Counted from the stretch's first letter, positions 1 through 9,066 are shown. The stretch: DNA of 64,000 nt from Vallitalea pronyensis (GCF_018141445.1 NZ_CP058649.1:453001-517000); one strand, 5' to 3'. The notes: generated by a model not told the origin, from the sequence alone. A program made the numbers and translations.

Positions 1-2
1 CT

Positions 3-158
3 TCGGCATGTGTAGGTGTTGAAGATGCTGAAGCAGGAGTAGAAGCCATCAAGTCAGCAGGTATGTTAGCAGTTGGTATTGGTGAAGCCTCTGTTCTTCA
101 TCAAGCGGATATGGTGTATGCGCATACAAAAGACATTCAATTAGCAGATATTTTATAG
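3..158 (+). CDS. pgmB: Beta-phosphoglucomutase, C-terminal fragment (5' end outside window)
   Basis: The window opens inside this gene; the last 51 codons are visible and end in TAG. The readable end runs SACVGVEDAEAGVEAIKSAG, then a stretch ending DIQLADIL. VGVEDAEAGVEAIKSAGM is the conserved HAD-superfamily motif IV region of beta-phosphoglucomutases (acidic Mg2+ ligands E-D, then the helix). The family converts beta-glucose 1-phosphate to glucose 6-phosphate after maltose or trehalose phosphorolysis in the cytoplasm. A hairpin terminator lies about 125 nt downstream, so this is probably the end of a sugar operon. Another HAD phosphatase is possible but the match is typical of PgmB. Confidence 0.8.
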   Translation, partial: SACVGVEDAEAGVEAIKSAGMLAVGIGEASVLHQADMVYAHTKDIQLADIL

Positions 159-283
159 ATAAGAAGCTTCGGAGAGGTTATATGGATTAGGATTACGTGT
201 TATTTCAAAAAGTGAATCTTAGTAAGCTGGACAAGTTGATCAGGTAAAACCAGCTGTTGAACATCATATAGATATTGATTAAA

Positions 284-308
284 GGTGGATTGTGAAATCC
301 ATCTTTTT
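284..308 (+). terminator. Intrinsic terminator after pgmB
   Basis: GGTGGATT pairs with AATCCATC (one G-T wobble) around a 3-4 nt loop, followed by TTTTTCT. It closes the upstream operon before the BlaI promoter. The 125 nt between the pgmB stop and this hairpin carries no convincing gene, only a short frame broken by two adjacent stops. Confidence 0.65.
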
Positions 309-432
309 CTATGTGTATCATTAAACTTGGCAAATTGTATGTTAATATTTGTTTAGATAATTAATGAATAACCTTTTTTGTAGTGGACAATGGGTTTATG
401 ATATAGGATATAAAAAATAAATAATATTATCC

Positions 433-486
433 TTGACTTTTCAATTATACAATTGTATAATGAAATCATATTATACAATTGTGTAA
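433..486 (+). promoter_or_regulatory. Promoter with two BlaI-type operators
   Basis: TTGACT (433-438), a 17-nt spacer and TATAAT (456-461) form a near-perfect sigma-A promoter. Two copies of TTATACAATTGTRTAA lie at 445-460 and 471-486, the first covering the -10 and the second just after the transcription start. Palindromes with a TACAATTGTA core are the usual type of BlaI/MecI site. Their position means bound repressor would block the promoter of its own operon. Confidence 0.85.
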
Positions 487-506
487 TTGAAAAGGAGTGG
501 AGTTTG

Positions 507-893
507 TTGACAAAAGAAGCTAAGCGATTATCCGATGCAGAACTTGAAATTATGCTGGTTATATGGCATTCAGAACAACCTGTAAGCGCTTCTTATATAT
601 TAGAAGCCTTGAAAGGCAAAAGAAAGTGGGCATTACCTACCCTTATGACAGTCCTTACACGATTAATCAAGAAAGAATTTTTGATTTGTGAGAAGAAAGG
701 GCGAAATAACTTTTATCGTTCTATTGTTGACGAAAATACCTATAAGGAAAAGGAAGGTAAATCCATATTAGAAAAATTGTATGGTAATTCTTTTAAAAGT
801 TTTGTTACAGCCCTCTATCAAAGCAAGGCCATAAGTGAAAAGGACCTTGATGAATTGAGAGAATTCTTAGACAAGGCTCATAAGGAGGTATGA
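507..893 (+). CDS. BlaI/MecI/CopY-family transcriptional repressor
   Basis: A 128-aa winged-helix repressor. RLSDAELEIMLVIW at the N terminus is the BlaI/MecI signature. The wHTH covers about residues 5-75 and the helical dimerisation and cleavage region about 80-128. TTG 507 (or TTG 504) is taken as the start because AAAGGAGTGG lies just upstream; an earlier in-frame TTG at 453 lies inside the promoter and operator and cannot be transcribed from that promoter. The stop is three bases before the next start, so the two genes are coupled. The two palindromes upstream make it autoregulated. The family is inactivated when the partner membrane protease signals. Confidence 0.9.
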   Translation: MTKEAKRLSDAELEIMLVIWHSEQPVSASYILEALKGKRKWALPTLMTVLTRLIKKEFLICEKKGRNNFYRSIVDENTYKEKEGKSILEKLYGNSFKSFVTALYQSKAISEKDLDELREFLDKAHKEV

Positions 894-896
894 TAA

Positions 897-2714
897 GTGT
901 TAGGGTTTATCACTTCTTTATTTGAAGTATCATTAGGTTGTAGTATCGTTATTGTTGGATTAATGTTGCTATCACCCATGATACAGAAACATTATGGGGC
1001 TAAGTGGAAGTATTGGATTTGGTTATTATTAGCTCTTCGGCTGTTATTACCTTTTGATACGCCTATTCTGGAGGGATATGACATTGAATTACCTAAGATA
1101 ACCATGATAAGGAATTCTCAAGCTCAACAAGTAAGCCCATTTAATGCAGGGCAATCGGGAATGCCTTTTCAGATAGTGGATTCCCACATACAGAAAACTA
1201 CCGTGAATCATCAGACCTTATACACTAAATCCGAACCTATCACGATAAAAGAAGTGTTGCTCTATATCTGGGTTGGTGGCATGTTGTTATATATGCTATA
1301 TCATCTTATGGCATACCGTTATATGCGTCATCAAGTACTAAGATGGAGTCGACCGATTACCAATGGCTGTATGTTGGAAGAAATTGATAAGGTGACGACC
1401 CATATGCATATAACCAAACATATACCTTGCTATATTTGTGAAAAAGTTTGGACACCCATGATGATTGGTTTTATAAAACCTGTCTTACTATTTCCTAAGG
1501 GAGATTATAATAAGACCCAGTTACATTATATCATGAAGCATGAATACATGCATTATAAGCGTCATGATGTGTGGTATAAGTTATTGTTACTCATGGTGAA
1601 TGGATTACATTGGTTTAACCCTTTGGTCTATATCATGCGTCAACATGCCACGAAAGACATAGAGTTATGTTGTGATGACGATGTGGTAAAAGGGTGTACC
1701 TTTGAACAACGCATACAATACGGCAAGACCATACTTGCATCCATATCGGAACAACAAAAGTATCCCATGGCTTTATGCACATACTTTAATCAAGGAAAGA
1801 AAATGGTAAAAGACCGATTAGGAGGTATTATTAATATGAAAAAAAGAAGAAATGGCATGGTTTTGTTTGGTGCTTTTGGTATATGCACCCTTGTGATCAG
1901 TGGATTATTGACATTTGATCATGTAACGGCAAAGCAAATGGATATTGACATCATGCCTGAAAAAAAACCTGTAGCTACAACCACAGATGATACGGCCACA
2001 GATGATACGACCATTGAGGATAGTCATGGTGAAGTTGATCCTGTAGCCATGGATCGTTTAACGAATGCTGTGTTAAGCAATGATATACGTTATGTCAAAG
2101 ATGTCATAGAAGAAGGTAATCTAGACCTTAACATACAAGACAGTAAAGGTCGGTATCCTTTAGCAGTGACTTTAATCATGACCAATTGTGATATGGCTAA
2201 GTTATTGTTACATGCCGGTGCAGACCCCTTTGTGACCACCTCAGACGGTGAAACAATCTACGATCAAGCCATGGCTACGGATTCAAAGTATTTTATTGAG
2301 ATTTTTAAACAATATGGTATACATGCTAAATCAGAAGAAGTCAAAGACAATGAGGGTGGGCAACATTATTTTACCACCACAACCAAAGAGGCCGTTGAAT
2401 TTTATATCAAGGCCCTTTTAGAAAGTAATTATGAGGCTATCTATGCCATCAGCTATGGCAGTGAATATCATACAGATGGTCAAGACATATATGATACCAT
2501 TCAGATAAAATCGGTTAAACTGCTTCATGGCGAGACGAGAGGCAACAAGGCATATTATTCTTTAGAACTGGATATTTCAGATGGAGGTAATTCTGCATTT
2601 GAAACGGGCATCTTTCCAAGATGGCTTTACTTAAATAAGGGCGAACAAGGATGGTACGCGGAAGGTTTAATGACCAGTGGTGCTCCTGATGATACATGGT
2701 GGGAAAGTGAGTAA
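897..2714 (+). CDS. BlaR1/MecR1-like M56 membrane metallopeptidase with ankyrin and DUF4829-like sensor region
   Basis: A 605-aa membrane protein starting at GTG after TAAGGAGG. Hydrophobic segments lie near residues 9-27, 37-52, 120-137 and 322-340. The zinc-protease motif HEYMH (residues 215-219) with downstream ELCCDDDVV is typical of M56 antirepressors, which relieve BlaI-type repression after sensing an extracellular signal. The C-terminal part is not the penicillin-binding sensor of true BlaR1. It holds a Thr/Asp-rich linker, ankyrin-like repeats (about residues 385-470, e.g. a segment starting RYPLAVTL and ending in AGADP) and a roughly 100-residue domain resembling DUF4829 (from about 495). 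The inducer is therefore unlikely to be recognised as in classical beta-lactam sensing. Confidence 0.85.
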   Translation: MLGFITSLFEVSLGCSIVIVGLMLLSPMIQKHYGAKWKYWIWLLLALRLLLPFDTPILEGYDIELPKITMIRNSQAQQVSPFNAGQSGMPFQIVDSHIQKTTVNHQTLYTKSEPITIKEVLLYIWVGGMLLYMLYHLMAYRYMRHQVLRWSRPITNGCMLEEIDKVTTHMHITKHIPCYICEKVWTPMMIGFIKPVLLFPKGDYNKTQLHYIMKHEYMHYKRHDVWYKLLLLMVNGLHWFNPLVYIMRQHATKDIELCCDDDVVKGCTFEQRIQYGKTILASISEQQKYPMALCTYFNQGKKMVKDRLGGIINMKKRRNGMVLFGAFGICTLVISGLLTFDHVTAKQMDIDIMPEKKPVATTTDDTATDDTTIEDSHGEVDPVAMDRLTNAVLSNDIRYVKDVIEEGNLDLNIQDSKGRYPLAVTLIMTNCDMAKLLLHAGADPFVTTSDGETIYDQAMATDSKYFIEIFKQYGIHAKSEEVKDNEGGQHYFTTTTKEAVEFYIKALLESNYEAIYAISYGSEYHTDGQDIYDTIQIKSVKLLHGETRGNKAYYSLELDISDGGNSAFETGIFPRWLYLNKGEQGWYAEGLMTSGAPDDTWWESE

Positions 2715-2775
2715 TAAATTGTAATTCAGTGCTATAGTAATTCTTATAATGTAGCGCCATAAAAGAGATGCAGAA

Positions 2776-2848
2776 GGGCTGTTTGATAAAAGCATTATCG
2801 TTTTGGTGAATTGCTTGACCATATACGTAAATACTTTTATGATAGCCC
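2776..2848. repeat. Nested inverted repeat downstream of the M56 gene
   Basis: GGGCT (2776-2780) pairs with AGCCC (2844-2848), and inside it ATAAAAG (2786-2792) pairs with CTTTTAT (2834-2840), separated by a small asymmetric internal loop. The apical loop is 41 nt. No T tract follows, so it is at best an atypical terminator. It belongs to the group of 3'-end nested repeats seen across this window. Confidence 0.5.
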
Positions 2849-2965
2849 CTTTGCCTATTGTTTATAAATTATTGTGAACCACGTAACTTTTTGTACGATT
2901 ATTTCTTATATGGACATGCCAAGAGACGGTTTGAGCAGAATTATAAATACAAAAGCATTATGTAC

Positions 2966-2993
2966 TTGACTATCATTCAAAACATGATAAAAT
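2966..2993 (+). promoter_or_regulatory. Promoter of tRNA-Arg
   Basis: TTGACT (2966-2971), a 16-nt spacer and TAAAAT (2988-2993), with the mature tRNA starting 31 nt after the -10. The spacing is good and the -10 is one base from consensus. Confidence 0.6.
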
Positions 2994-3024
2994 ATATTAC
3001 AGATGTGCAAAATTGTGCACAGAT

Positions 3025-3098
3025 GTTTCCGTAGCTCAGCAGGATAGAGCGACCGCCTCCTAAGCGGTAGGCCGTGGGTTCGAATCCCGCCGGGAACG
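3025..3098 (+). tRNA. tRNA-Arg (anticodon CCU)
   Basis: A complete cloverleaf can be drawn. The acceptor stem is GTTTCCG with CGGGAAC (one G-U), the D arm is GCTCAGCAGGATAGAGC, the anticodon stem ACCGC/GCGGT closes the loop CTCCTAA, and the T arm is GTGGG-TTCGAAT-CCCGC. The loop gives anticodon CCT, reading AGG. The discriminator base is G and CCA is not encoded. It stands alone with its own promoter; a T-tract hairpin follows 93 nt downstream. Confidence 0.95.
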
Positions 3099-3190
3099 TT
3101 GATAAATAAAGGGATTGCGGTCTTGGGGAAAATTATAAAATACTTAAAGTTACCAAAAAGTTATCACAGTTAAATAAGGAAATCAAAAAT

Positions 3191-3215
3191 CAAGCTTACT
3201 AGAGCTTGTTTTTTA
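3191..3215 (+). terminator. Terminator of the tRNA-Arg transcript
   Basis: CAAGCT (3191-3196) pairs with AGCTTG (3203-3208) over a 6-nt loop, followed by TTTTTTAT. From here to the next gene (3216-3625) the DNA is very A+T rich, with short inverted AT repeats near 3356-3390. I see no gene or recognisable riboswitch in it. Confidence 0.8.
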
Positions 3216-3625
3216 TTTGCTACGTTATGATCTTAATAATTGATTACAAGCGTAGTCGAAAAAAGACGAATTTCTATGCCAAATTATGACAAACATTTCT
3301 GAAATATTATGCTATTATTGTATTACTTTCGATCGAAGTGATAAATTCAAACAATATTTAATTAAATAATACATCATAATTATTTAATTAATACACGAAG
3401 TCAGTATAAAGGGGGTTATAAATTACATAAAGAATGAATTACATTAGACAACATTGGTTGGCGATAATGATAACATAATAAATTGACGTCAAATAAGTAG
3501 TATATAGATTTAAAGTGAAGAATGTAAGTTTTTATACTAATAGAAATTTATTAAATATAGGAATGAAAAATAAAAAACATATTAGTAAATGTAATAGAAA
3601 TAATAATTTTTAGGAGGAAAATATT

Positions 3626-4054
3626 ATGAAGAAAATACTATTAAGCTTAACTATTATCTTGGGCATTTTAAGTACTGGAATTGCGGCACAAGCTCAAACG
3701 AATTATAGTGAGAGTGAAAATAACGATTCATTATCAAGGGCAGATAGATTTTATGCGCGTTATGAAAACGCCGTTGTAGAAGGGGATTTTAAAGAAAAAG
3801 GCGATAGAGATTATTTTAAGATATATGCAGATGAAACAGATACTTTGAAAATTAGATTTCATTATGATGGCAATCCAGATATAGACTTGGAAATCTATAA
3901 TATGGAAGGAGAAAGAACAGATAAATTTTCGAATGTTGAAAGCAGCTTCGATGCAGATTTTTATTTAGAAGAAAATGATTATATTTATGTATGTGTTGAT
4001 CATGATAGCGGAGATTTAGAAGGCGATTACCGATTATATTTTTACTTAAAATAA
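3626..4054 (+). CDS. Small secreted protein with PPC (pre-peptidase C-terminal) domain
   Basis: A 142-aa protein with a clear signal peptide (residues 1-24, cleavage near AAQA). The rest is a single beta-sandwich resembling the bacterial pre-peptidase C-terminal domain. SESENNDSLSRAD is the usual start (E-x-N-D-S-x-x-x-A), followed by GDRDYFKIYA, the NPDIDLEIYN strand and YIYVCVDHDSGDLEGDYRLYF. PPC domains normally hang on the end of secreted proteases or other enzymes; here the domain stands alone, so it may be a binding or chaperone module. AGGAGG sits 6-12 nt before the ATG. It is monocistronic, with its own terminator. Confidence 0.75.
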   Translation: MKKILLSLTIILGILSTGIAAQAQTNYSESENNDSLSRADRFYARYENAVVEGDFKEKGDRDYFKIYADETDTLKIRFHYDGNPDIDLEIYNMEGERTDKFSNVESSFDADFYLEENDYIYVCVDHDSGDLEGDYRLYFYLK

Positions 4055-4110
4055 TACATAAGCCTATATTTAGGACAAATCATTAAAGTAGTAAAATAAC
4101 TACACTTTAT

Positions 4111-4138
4111 AGTCTACCTATTGGTAGGCTTTTTTTTA
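4111..4138 (+). terminator. Intrinsic terminator after the PPC protein
   Basis: An eight-base-pair stem AGTCTACC/GGTAGGCT (one G-T pair) with loop TATT, followed by eight T residues. Confidence 0.85.
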
Positions 4139-4300
4139 TGTAATCTATTTAGATAAAGTATGATTCATTAGTCAATCTAAGTCTATCATCAAAGGTGTAT
4201 TACAAGTAGTTTATCAAATACCATGAATTGGATAGATTATCCTTTTTCACATTTTCACATAATTTCATGATAATTACTCCGTATTTTGTGTTTATACTAA

Positions 4301-4335
4301 ACCCATAGTTAAAACAAAGCCTTTTAACTATAGGT
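4301..4335 (+). other. Hairpin in the leader of the four-repeat secreted protein
   Basis: ACCCATAGTTAAAA pairs with TTTTAACTATAGGT, 13 of 14 positions, over a 7-nt loop, about 100 nt upstream of the start codon. No T tract follows, so it is not a terminator. A second small stem (AAATTC/GAATTT, about 4350-4375) lies between it and the ribosome site. It could be an mRNA 5' stabiliser, an operator or a regulatory leader. The rest of the 4139-4438 gap shows nothing recognisable. Confidence 0.45.
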
Positions 4336-4438
4336 TGAATGAAAAACACAAATTCATTCGATAGAAGAATTTCAATGACAAGAAATTCAGAAAATATGCC
4401 GATTAAGGCAAATACAATTAATATGGAGGTTATGCGTT

Positions 4439-5359
4439 ATGATGAAAAAGAATTTAGCAGTATTAGGATTAGGTGTTTTATTATCAGCAACCCTGTTGGC
4501 ACCAGTTAATGCAAGTGAGGTTGTAGAAGAAAGTAAAGCAGAAAAAAGTTATTCGATGCAAAAAAGATTCAATAGGGGTGATAAAGAAGAATGGCTTAAT
4601 GGTGCTTTAGAGAAATTAGAAGCAGCTTATGAAGATGGTAGTTTATCAGAAGAGGATTATCAGCTTAAAAAAGAGAGATTACAACAGATCATGGAACGTA
4701 TTGAAAGTGGTGAATTCACTGGTAGACCAGGTAAACCCATGCATACAGAAATGACAAAAGAAGAAAAACTGGCAAAAGTAGATGACATGTTAGCTGGTCT
4801 TGAAGAGAAATATAGCAATGGTGATATAGACGAGGAACGCTATACAGCTGCAAAAGCAAAAATGGAAGAGATGCGTGTTAAGATTGAAAACGATGAAGAA
4901 GTATTCTTTGGGAAAAAAGGTGGTAAGAGAGGCGAGAAGCCCCATCGCATAGATTTTCAAAATCTAAGGCAAGAAGAAATCTTAGCTAAAATGGATGAGA
5001 AATTAGTTAATCTTGAAGAAAAATATACAGCAGGAGACTTAACAGAAGAAAAATACACGGCAATTAAAGAAAAAATAGAAGAGATGCGCGTTAAAGTAGA
5101 GAACGGCGAGGAAATCTTTGATGGTTCTTTAAAAGAGAAGTTTGATGGTAGAAGACCTAAAGGTTTTGGCGATAAAATAAGAGATAAAAAAGGTGATTTC
5201 CAAGCCTTAACAGATGAAGAAAAGGTTACAAAGCTTCAAGAGCACTTAACAAAGTTAGACGAACAGCTTAGTGAAAGTAAAATAGATCAAGAACGCTACG
5301 ATAAAGTAAAAGAAAAGATTACCACAATGCTTGAAGAGCTTCAAAGCAGTGAAGAATAA
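4439..5359 (+). CDS. Secreted helical protein with four charged repeats
   Basis: A 306-aa protein with a signal peptide (residues 1-25, ending VNAS). The mature part has four repeats of about 45 residues at roughly 50-93, 108-156, 178-227 and 259-303. Each fits EEK-LxxLEEKYxxGxxxEExYxxxKxKxEEMxxxIExGEE, two helices joined by a short-domain-like turn (YSNGDIDEERY, YTAGDLTEEKY). Basic Gly/Lys-rich linkers separate them. The repeat resembles SHOCT-like helical hairpins, but I do not recognise a named family. GGAGG lies 9 nt before the first of two adjacent ATG codons. A role in envelope stress or ion binding is guesswork. Confidence 0.75.
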   Translation: MMKKNLAVLGLGVLLSATLLAPVNASEVVEESKAEKSYSMQKRFNRGDKEEWLNGALEKLEAAYEDGSLSEEDYQLKKERLQQIMERIESGEFTGRPGKPMHTEMTKEEKLAKVDDMLAGLEEKYSNGDIDEERYTAAKAKMEEMRVKIENDEEVFFGKKGGKRGEKPHRIDFQNLRQEEILAKMDEKLVNLEEKYTAGDLTEEKYTAIKEKIEEMRVKVENGEEIFDGSLKEKFDGRRPKGFGDKIRDKKGDFQALTDEEKVTKLQEHLTKLDEQLSESKIDQERYDKVKEKITTMLEELQSSEE

Positions 5360-5404
5360 GCTAAGTCTGAAAAATAATAAAGATTAACCATAATGTGTAA
5401 AAAG

Positions 5405-5441
5405 AGGCTGTCTCCTAACATAAATGGAGGTAGCCTTTTTA
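5405..5441 (+). terminator. Intrinsic terminator after the four-repeat protein
   Basis: An eleven-base-pair stem AGGCTGTCTCC/GGAGGTAGCCT (two G-T pairs) with a 10-nt loop, followed by TTTTTATAT. Confidence 0.85.
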
Positions 5442-5737
5442 TATGCTAGATATGAAGGTATATTAGAATTAATAGTTAAAAACATAAGGAGATAGCTATT
5501 ATATTTTCATCATTTAATATCAATTTTAACCAGTTAGGTGGTTGCATTATATACGTTTATTTATTAAAGCAGCAATTATCAATAAGTAATTAAAACAAAA
5601 GAAACCACCAAAAAACCATTTTATTTATGGTATTATCTAGCCTATATTGTGAGGCAAATTGTTATGTAATATAATGAAAAATAGAAGCCAAAAGATAGAA
5701 GGAGAAGGTGGCTTAGATGTTTGGAGGAGGTAAGGAT
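5442..5737 (+). other. Leader region upstream of tryptophanase
   Basis: No tnaC-like leader peptide with a tryptophan codon is visible. GGTGGTT near 5536 can pair with AACCACC near 5603, and ACCAT/ATGGT forms a small stem near 5610-5625, so a folded leader is possible. No clear consensus promoter can be chosen in this A+T-rich stretch. Confidence 0.3.
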
Positions 5738-7114
5738 ATGCGAAAAGCGGAACCGTTTAAAATCAAGATGGTGGAACCTATTCGATTAATTCCCAGAGAA
5801 GAAAGAGAGGCACGTCTTAAGGAAGCAGGCTATAATCCTTTTGCCCTTCGTGGGGAAGATGTGTACATTGATTTGTTAACAGATAGTGGAACCGGTGCTA
5901 TGAGTGACCGTCAATGGGCAGCACTGATGATGGGGGATGAATCCTATGCTGGAAGCCGTAGTTTTTATCGCTTAGAAGATGTGATGAAGAAGATTACAGG
6001 CTATCAGTATGTGATACCTGCCCATCAAGGTCGTGGTGCAGAACAAATATTATTCCCTAATGTCATTAAAAACAAAGGGGATTATGTATTAAATAACATG
6101 CACTTTGATACAACGAAGGCACATGTGGAAATTGCAGGGGGCCGAGCCATCAATCTTATTGATGACAAGGCTTTTGATACCATGACTTATGATGATTTTA
6201 AGGGTAATTTTGATCTTGAAAAGCTAGAAGCCTTTATACAGAATAATCCTTTAGAGAAAATAGCGTGTATCGTTGTGACGGTAACCTGTAATTCCTCAGG
6301 AGGGCAACCTGTATCCATGGCCAACATTAAAGGCGTTAAGAAAATTGCGGACCATTATGGTCTGAAAGTTTTCTTTGATGCTGCTCGTTATGCAGAAAAT
6401 GCCTATTTCATTAAACAGCGAGAAGAGGGTTACCAAGACAAAACCATACGGGAAATTGCACTTGAAATGTTTAGCTATGGTCATGGGATGATGATGAGTT
6501 GTAAGAAGGATGGTTTGGTAAACATTGGTGGTATTATTGCTATACATGATGATCTGGAGCTTTATCGAGCATGCCGTTCCATTATGGTGCCTTTAGAAGG
6601 ATTTCCTACTTATGGGGGTATGGCAGGTAGAGATATGGAAGCCTTGGCAGTAGGCCTTGAAGAAGCCCTTGAAGAGGATTATCTGGCATATCGAATGGAT
6701 CAAGTTAAATACTTAGGTGAGCGATTAATCAAAGCAGAGGTTCCCATTCAGTACCCTACAGGAGGTCATGCCGTTTTTGTGGATTGTAAAAAAATATGTT
6801 CCCATATACCTTATGACCAATTTCCTGCACAGGCTGTATGTAATGCCGTTTATCTTGCTGGTGGTGTGCGTGCCGTAGAAATCGGGTCTTTCCTACTTGG
6901 AAGAGATCCAGATACAGGTGAAAACCTAGAGTCACCTCTTGAGTTCATGCGATTAACGATACCACGAAGAGTGTACACCAATCGTCATATGGATGTTGTT
7001 GCGGATGCCGTTATTGAAGTTTTTCATCATGCTGACCAACTGGTAGGCTTGGCATTTGATTATGAACCAAAGGTTCTAAGACATTTTACAGCAAGGCTTC
7101 GTCCTGTTCAGTAA
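5738..7114 (+). CDS. tnaA: Tryptophanase (L-tryptophan indole-lyase, PLP enzyme)
   Basis: A 458-aa beta-eliminating lyase that cleaves L-tryptophan to indole, pyruvate and ammonia in the cytoplasm. Visible family motifs are [49 protein letters not shown] (Asp214 and Arg217 of the PLP pocket), SCKKD (Schiff-base Lys257) and the C-terminal RHFTARL. The substrate-deciding position in [13 protein letters not shown] carries Ile, as in tryptophanases; tyrosine phenol-lyases have the phenol-binding Arg there. ATG 5738 is preferred over ATG 5717 because GGAGGAGG lies 7 nt upstream. The gene is monocistronic, between two terminators. No adjacent tryptophan permease is present. Confidence 0.88.
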   Translation: MRKAEPFKIKMVEPIRLIPREEREARLKEAGYNPFALRGEDVYIDLLTDSGTGAMSDRQWAALMMGDESYAGSRSFYRLEDVMKKITGYQYVIPAHQGRGAEQILFPNVIKNKGDYVLNNMHFDTTKAHVEIAGGRAINLIDDKAFDTMTYDDFKGNFDLEKLEAFIQNNPLEKIACIVVTVTCNSSGGQPVSMANIKGVKKIADHYGLKVFFDAARYAENAYFIKQREEGYQDKTIREIALEMFSYGHGMMMSCKKDGLVNIGGIIAIHDDLELYRACRSIMVPLEGFPTYGGMAGRDMEALAVGLEEALEEDYLAYRMDQVKYLGERLIKAEVPIQYPTGGHAVFVDCKKICSHIPYDQFPAQAVCNAVYLAGGVRAVEIGSFLLGRDPDTGENLESPLEFMRLTIPRRVYTNRHMDVVADAVIEVFHHADQLVGLAFDYEPKVLRHFTARLRPVQ

Positions 7115-7250
7115 AGACTCTTGTGTCAATCTATTTTAAGTATAAATGCTAATATAAACAGAATTATCTTTAAATTATATAAGAAAAAATAAAAAATATT
7201 TTTATGTAAATTTTTAAATAATTCTCTTAAAAAATCAATAGGATTTTGAC

Positions 7251-7294
7251 GACCATTCAAACTGTCTCAATAAGCATAAGAATGGTCTTTTTTT
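7251..7294 (+). terminator. Intrinsic terminator after tnaA
   Basis: GACCATTC (7251-7258) pairs with GAATGGTC (7280-7287) and is followed by TTTTTTT. The loop is 21 nt. Confidence 0.8.
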
Positions 7295-7371
7295 GATGTT
7301 TTTTAATCTGAAATATGACAAGAAATATTAAGTCTGTGTAACAATTAATTAATACTTTTGTAATATATTAC

Positions 7372-7400
7372 TTGCATACATCAACGGTTTTGTGTATAAT
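7372..7400 (+). promoter_or_regulatory. Promoter of the CAP-domain protein gene
   Basis: TTGCAT (7372-7377), a 17-nt spacer and TATAAT (7395-7400). The transcript would carry a leader of about 130 nt. I could not match that leader to a known riboswitch class. Confidence 0.7.
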
Positions 7401-7538
7401 AAGAATTGTGGAGCAGTAAAACATGTTTGAAACATTAATATTTGTTTAATATTTGTGTAATAACTTGTTAAGTTGCTTCAAGGGCTAAATGTTACTCGTA
7501 AACCAAGCAAGAGGGAAGTAGAAAGGGGCCGATAAATA

Positions 7539-8963
7539 ATGACAAAAAAACTAGTAGGATTACTACTAGTTGTTGTAATGGCTTTTAGCTTATTTGGGAC
7601 AACGATAAGTGCACAGGCAACGGGACAAAATTGTGGATACACACAAGAAAGGGCGACTGGACCTAAAGTTTATATGAACGGTAATAAAGTATTATTTAAT
7701 AAAGACTTAGGGTATCCTTACATAGATCGCTCTAATCGAACACAAATTCCATTCAGAGCTTTTTCAGAAGCATGTCAATTTCAAGTTGGTTGGGATGGTG
7801 AGACAAGAACAGGTTATGCGAAAAAGGGTGACATGACGGTAACAATTCCAGTGGATAAGAACTATATTACTGTGAATGGCAAAGTCGTTAATAGTGATAC
7901 ACAGAATGTTATTATTAATGGACGGGTTCATTTACCATTGCGCATTGTGTTGGAAGCTTTTGGTTATAACGTTAAATGGGATGGTGACAATGGATGTATC
8001 TACATTCAGCCAGGTGATGATCAGCAACAACCAGAAGAACCAACAGAACCAGAACCTGTGGATCCGGGTGATAACAATGAACAACCAGTAGAGCAGCCTA
8101 CAGAACCAGGTGACAATGGTAATGAACAACCTCAAGAACCCGCAGAACCTGTAGAGTTTAGTAAAGAAGCGTTAAGGGGCATCCATATTGGAGATGACGT
8201 TTCAAAAGTAACAGATAAATTAGGGCAACCTAAGCGTACAGATGTAAGTGGTCATGGCTTTAAGTGGTATATTTATAATCAAGCATATGAGCAATATTTA
8301 CAAATAGGTATCAAAGACAATAAAGTTGTTGCGCTTTATACCAATGCTTCTTATTGGAAATTGACCGAAACAGTTCGATATGGGGCATCGACTGACACGG
8401 TTAAGAAGGATTTTGGAGCCAAGAATGATTATGGTAACCAGTTAAAGACAACAGCTGGTGATATGGACTATACGTTCTATGTGGACCAGTATGACAATAA
8501 CAAAGTAGTTGCAGTTCTTATGATGGACAAGGGTGTAAAAAGTAAAGGTTATTATGTGCAAAGTAGTGCAGAACTACGTACCAGCTATGAAAATGAAGTA
8601 TTCGATCTTACAAATGTAGAGCGTGTAAATAAAGGATTAAAACCATACAAATGGCGTGATGATTTAGCTAAAGTGGCAAGGGATCATAGCAAAGATATGA
8701 TTGCTAATGATTATTTCTCTCATACCAATAAGCAAGGACAAGCACCATGGGATAGAGCGAAACAAGCTGGCATTAGTTATTCCTATTTTAGTGAGAACAT
8801 TGCATATGGTCAGAAAGATGCCATGCATGTTGTTAACGGATGGATGAATTCATCAGGTCATAGAAGAAGTATATTAAGTACAGATTGTACAGGCTTAGGT
8901 GTTGGTGTATGGTTTAAAAGTGACAATACACCCTATTACACACAAAACTTCATTAAGGATTAG
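7539..8963 (+). CDS. Secreted CAP-domain protein with stalk (copper-amine-oxidase-like) domain
   Basis: A 474-aa exported protein. A signal peptide (1-27, AQA) is followed by a stalk domain of the copper amine oxidase N-terminal type (about 45-153, repeats such as RTQIPFRAFSEA and RVHLPLRIVLEAFGYNVKWD). A Pro/Glu/Gln linker (157-205), a CAP-associated N-terminal domain (208-330, with GDDVSKVTDKLGQP) and a C-terminal CAP/SCP domain (350-474) follow. The CAP domain keeps HSKDMIANDYFSH, SENIAYG and NSSGHRRSILS, so the usual His/Glu pocket is present. The stalk type is common on clostridial cell-surface proteins. The family is often linked to the wall or to sporulation; the reaction catalysed, if any, is unknown. 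GAAAGGGG precedes the ATG. Confidence 0.85.
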   Translation: MTKKLVGLLLVVVMAFSLFGTTISAQATGQNCGYTQERATGPKVYMNGNKVLFNKDLGYPYIDRSNRTQIPFRAFSEACQFQVGWDGETRTGYAKKGDMTVTIPVDKNYITVNGKVVNSDTQNVIINGRVHLPLRIVLEAFGYNVKWDGDNGCIYIQPGDDQQQPEEPTEPEPVDPGDNNEQPVEQPTEPGDNGNEQPQEPAEPVEFSKEALRGIHIGDDVSKVTDKLGQPKRTDVSGHGFKWYIYNQAYEQYLQIGIKDNKVVALYTNASYWKLTETVRYGASTDTVKKDFGAKNDYGNQLKTTAGDMDYTFYVDQYDNNKVVAVLMMDKGVKSKGYYVQSSAELRTSYENEVFDLTNVERVNKGLKPYKWRDDLAKVARDHSKDMIANDYFSHTNKQGQAPWDRAKQAGISYSYFSENIAYGQKDAMHVVNGWMNSSGHRRSILSTDCTGLGVGVWFKSDNTPYYTQNFIKD

Positions 8964-9066
8964 AAGGTTAGGCAAGTAACAGGATATGTAATGATTTAAT
9001 CAATAGGTATACTTTTTAGAGTGGCTCAATAAACTTTTATAGAATAAAGATGAAACAGGTGAAGTT

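Noticed and set aside
159-280. Possible decayed gene tail between pgmB and its terminator
   Set aside because: One frame reads plausibly (AGQVDQVKPAVEHHIDID) but is broken by two stops and too short to identify.
453-506. In-frame TTG 453 as the start of the BlaI-type gene
   Set aside because: It lies within the -10 and operator, upstream of any possible transcript; the ribosome site points to 504/507.
5442-5737. tnaC-type leader peptide or T-box before tryptophanase
   Set aside because: No leader frame with tryptophan codons and no T-box core sequence found.
7401-7538. c-di-GMP or c-di-AMP riboswitch before the CAP-domain gene
   Set aside because: The conserved cores of these classes are not present in the leader.
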